Below are positions 7,803 through 10,089 of a stretch of 10,089 bases of DNA, piece by piece. Source of the DNA: Euperipatoides rowelli (lineage: Eukaryota; Onychophora; Udeonychophora; Euonychophora; Peripatopsidae). The translations under genes were made by a program, and so were the position numbers. The stretch is from NCBI GenBank assembly GCA_003024985.2, contig PXIH01S0046773.1; one strand, written 5' to 3'. Every line of letters begins with the position of its first letter. Within the stretch, counting starts at the first letter, position 1. The notes under the pieces are model-generated. The model was given only the letters and a program-made list of their open reading frames with translations, searched no databases and was not told where the DNA came from.

Positions 7803-8692
7803 TATATTAGTTAAACTGACGGACAGCATTTCGCCATTTAGTCATAGCTTAGAGTGATCTGGAATTAATTTTAGACTGAGATTTCAATAGTCATTCAGAA
7901 AAATCATGATGTAGCGATTTCATAAGTTTAACAATTAAAATTAAACTTTATGTGATAACTTTAAATCAAAATGCATTATTGTATGCATAGATAATTTTTT
8001 ATTTTTTTTGGTAATTTTAGAGCAATTATAAATTTTGAGAGCCAATAGAAAAATAATAATGGCCTGGTTCTTTAAAGATTATGGGTTCAATTGAACAAAG
8101 TAGAGAATCCATGACCTGTTACTATCACGGATTTGATGATACGAATAGTTAAAACATCACCAGCAATTATGACTTTTCTAGGCTTGATGTGATAATCACT
8201 CTGTTTAAGTTTTGCTTCATTAGTTTAATTAGTAAAAAACCAGCTAAATTGAGCTTTTAAATAATAAAGTTATTTTCTTTTAAGCTTAAGGTATGAAAAA
8301 AACTATAAATATTTGTATAAAATCACTAAATATCTGTTTATAATGTGGAAAATATTGTTTCACAACTACTAATTGTTGAAACAAAAATAAAATAAATAAA
8401 TAAAATATTTAAACTAAAACAAATAGAATGAATATACAGTATATCCTAAGATGTATGAAACATATACTGTATATAAAGTAAAATATTAAATACAATATTA
8501 ATTTAGCAATTAAAATCAAGTTTTAAATCATTTCTTATTAACAAATATAATATTCCACATTATGATAATAAATTAGGCTAGGAAATGAACTATTAAAGAA
8601 AGATAAACAGTATTTAAATACTGTACATCAACTCTTAATTTGTATACAGTAAAAAAATGGAATTTTATATGGGTTACAGAGTGTCTTAATTA
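7803..8692. other. Noncoding AT-rich stretch with one small hairpin
   Basis: No gene is seen. ATATACAGTATAT at 8432-8444 and ATATACTGTATAT at 8462-8474 are perfect 13-bp inverted repeats around a 17-base spacer. A TATACAGTA also appears near 8642. Confidence 0.55.
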
Positions 8693-8809
8693 TTATTTAA
8701 TTACAGGGAAATCTTCTGCATGGCAGCTAATGACTCCTGACTTCTTCTTGACAAAATAAATACCATAATCATAAATATAAATTATGATACTACTACTACT
8801 ATAGAACAT
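8693..8809 (-). other. Small open frame of 38 codons, possible exon fragment (weak)
   Basis: The minus frame starts at an ATG (8809) and ends at TAA (8693-8695). It crosses a TAG microsatellite and then reads YGIYFVKKKSGVISCHAEDF, which looks more protein-like than its surroundings. The plus strand is also exon-like: TTATTTAATTACAG at about 8692-8705 is a good acceptor, followed by a short frame (KSSAWQLMTPDFFLTK) to a stop. Both cannot easily be right. It could be a fragment of a repeat. I recognise no family. Confidence 0.15.
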
Positions 8810-9981
8810 TCAGTTTAAAAAAATATTGTACAGCATTCTAAATAAATTTTCACAAATCTTGTTTTTCTCTCAAACTCACATTAATTTTGAGATTAAATAA
8901 CTTCAATAAAACTTGAGAAATGATTTAATAAAAATATAATAATATTAGCAAACTGATTGATTGTTTACAACACTCTCTTTATTTAAAGGAAATTTAGAAT
9001 GCTTAAATATCTTTTGGATTTGTTTGTAAAAAAAAAAAAAAAATTATCATAGTATATAATGGAATAAACATATAAGTATCAAAAGTATTGACCATTCATC
9101 CAAAAGTTGAAATCCCCATCAATCAATCATTCATCCAGTGGAAGGTTTAAGGTTAGGAGCTTAACTAAAAATAACAATATGGTACGGGAACTAAAATCTT
9201 GTTTAAAATTTATAAGCTTTAAAAAATAATATTTTAAAAATAGTAATTAACTGCTTTGTGACTTAAATGAATATATTAGCAGAAGCTGGATCGACACTAA
9301 AAAAATGACAGCCAAATATTAGGTTAGGCTATTTAATACTAAGATGCGATAACAAAGACAATATTAAGCTTCAGGGCTCAAATATTGTACACAACTGAAG
9401 CCACTTATAAAAATCTTAAAGTATTAATGTGTCAAAAATAGCCATTTTTACCACACTTGTCACCACTGGAGGGGTGAGGGCTAACAAGAGTGACTTAAGG
9501 AAAAAAAATAAAAATTATTATTTTTTTGATATNTGAGCNATATTGTAAATAAGTAACAATTTATTACACAACATAACTTATTGAATAATCAACCTAGCTA
9601 CTCGAAAGAAGCTGACAAAAATTATTTAGGCTTATTATGGCAACAAGACAAGCGATTAGAAAAGCATATCTTTATTTAAACTGATTACAGGCAGTAAGAG
9701 GGTTCACCCCTACAGAGGTTAAAAATAAATAAAAATTAGGTTAAAACCTGGCTATTGTGAGGCTTGGAGCATCTTATTTTGCCATTTGGGTGGAATAAGG
9801 GGAGAAAATTCATTATTGTTTATCTTTGCTTAGCATTTTCCATATGTTGTGTCTTAACTAGGAAAAATAATGTGAGTTAAACTAAGAAAGTAGTTTAATA
9901 GACTCATAGTAAATACAAACTGGAATGCCGACATTTAACATTTTAGAAGCGGGTTTATCTCAAAGTTTAATGTTCTAGGAC
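8810..9981. other. Noncoding AT-rich stretch, no gene seen
   Basis: It contains a run of 16 A (9028-9043), Ns at 9533 and 9539, and a weak stem (GCTTCAG/CTGAAGC) near 9369-9403. I see no exon with usable splice sites. TTAGGTTAGG near 9319 is only two telomere-like units. Confidence 0.5.
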
Positions 9982-10089
9982 CAGGGCCGAGCCAAGGTAT
10001 GTTGGTGCCGGGGTGCCTGGCAAATGTTGCCGCCCCTAATAAGCTAAATTTATTTTAGCCTAAATATATAAATAAATAATAAATACACA
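9982..10089 (+). mobile_element. Probable left end of a hAT-like DNA transposon, cut by the window edge
   Basis: The stretch opens CAGGGCCGAGCCAAGG and continues through TTGGTGCCGGGGTGCC to GCCGCCCC before becoming AT-rich. CAGGGCCG...AAGG openings followed by a G/C-rich GCCGCCCC block are common at hAT termini in animal genomes. The abrupt change from AT-rich DNA at 9982 supports an insertion boundary. The partner end and the second target-duplication copy lie outside, so the boundary and family remain unproven. If it is hAT, its 8-bp target copy would be TCTAGGAC at 9974-9981. Confidence 0.55.

Noticed and set aside
7538-7810. Overlapping open frames of 90 and 63 codons on opposite strands
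   Set aside because: Both lie in the GAGCGCC-array element, cross Ns, and repeat the motif translation; neither resembles a transposase.
8086-8096. GGGTTCAATTG, and GGTTC strings near 3354 and 9701, as tRNA or SINE B boxes
   Set aside because: No A box, cloverleaf or polymerase III terminator lies at the right distances.
9319-9328. TTAGGTTAGG as telomeric repeat
   Set aside because: Only two units are present, as expected by chance in AT-rich DNA.

Overview
The window is AT-rich animal nuclear DNA, over 70% A+T by eye, with long introns or intergenic stretches, homopolymer runs and several Ns of draft-quality sequence. Nothing in it is prokaryotic: there are no long intact genes and no Shine-Dalgarno sites. 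The recognisable coding piece has GT-AG splice sites, and the transposons are animal types (a jockey/CR1-like LINE, hAT ends, a foldback element). An AT-rich invertebrate is the likeliest source; I cannot name a species.

Layout. Positions 1-1264 hold a heavily decayed LINE reverse transcriptase on the minus strand. A weak pair of exon-like segments on the plus strand lies at 1446-1720, overlapping a short dispersed repeat. Positions 1745-3022 form a non-autonomous hAT-type element with 10-bp inverted ends and a 7-of-8 matching target duplication. Positions 3820-3992 are a near-perfect 173-bp foldback. An inverted copy of the dispersed repeat lies at 4789-4876, next to a T10G13 run. Positions 5505-5604 are a convincing minus-strand coding exon that I assign to the F-box DNA helicase FBH1 (FBXO18 family). 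Positions 7141-7802 form a second non-autonomous element, with CCGTA ends, a TA target site and about eleven scattered copies of a GAGCGCC motif. The window ends inside what looks like the left end of another hAT-like element, from 9982.

Reading of the whole. The FBH1 exon is the only host coding sequence I can support with confidence. No second FBH1 exon is recognisable, so the exon appears to be flanked by introns of roughly 4.5 kb or more on each side, and the transposons probably sit in those introns. The most interesting structures are the GAGCGCC-array element, the hAT element with different subterminal arrays at its two ends, and the foldback.
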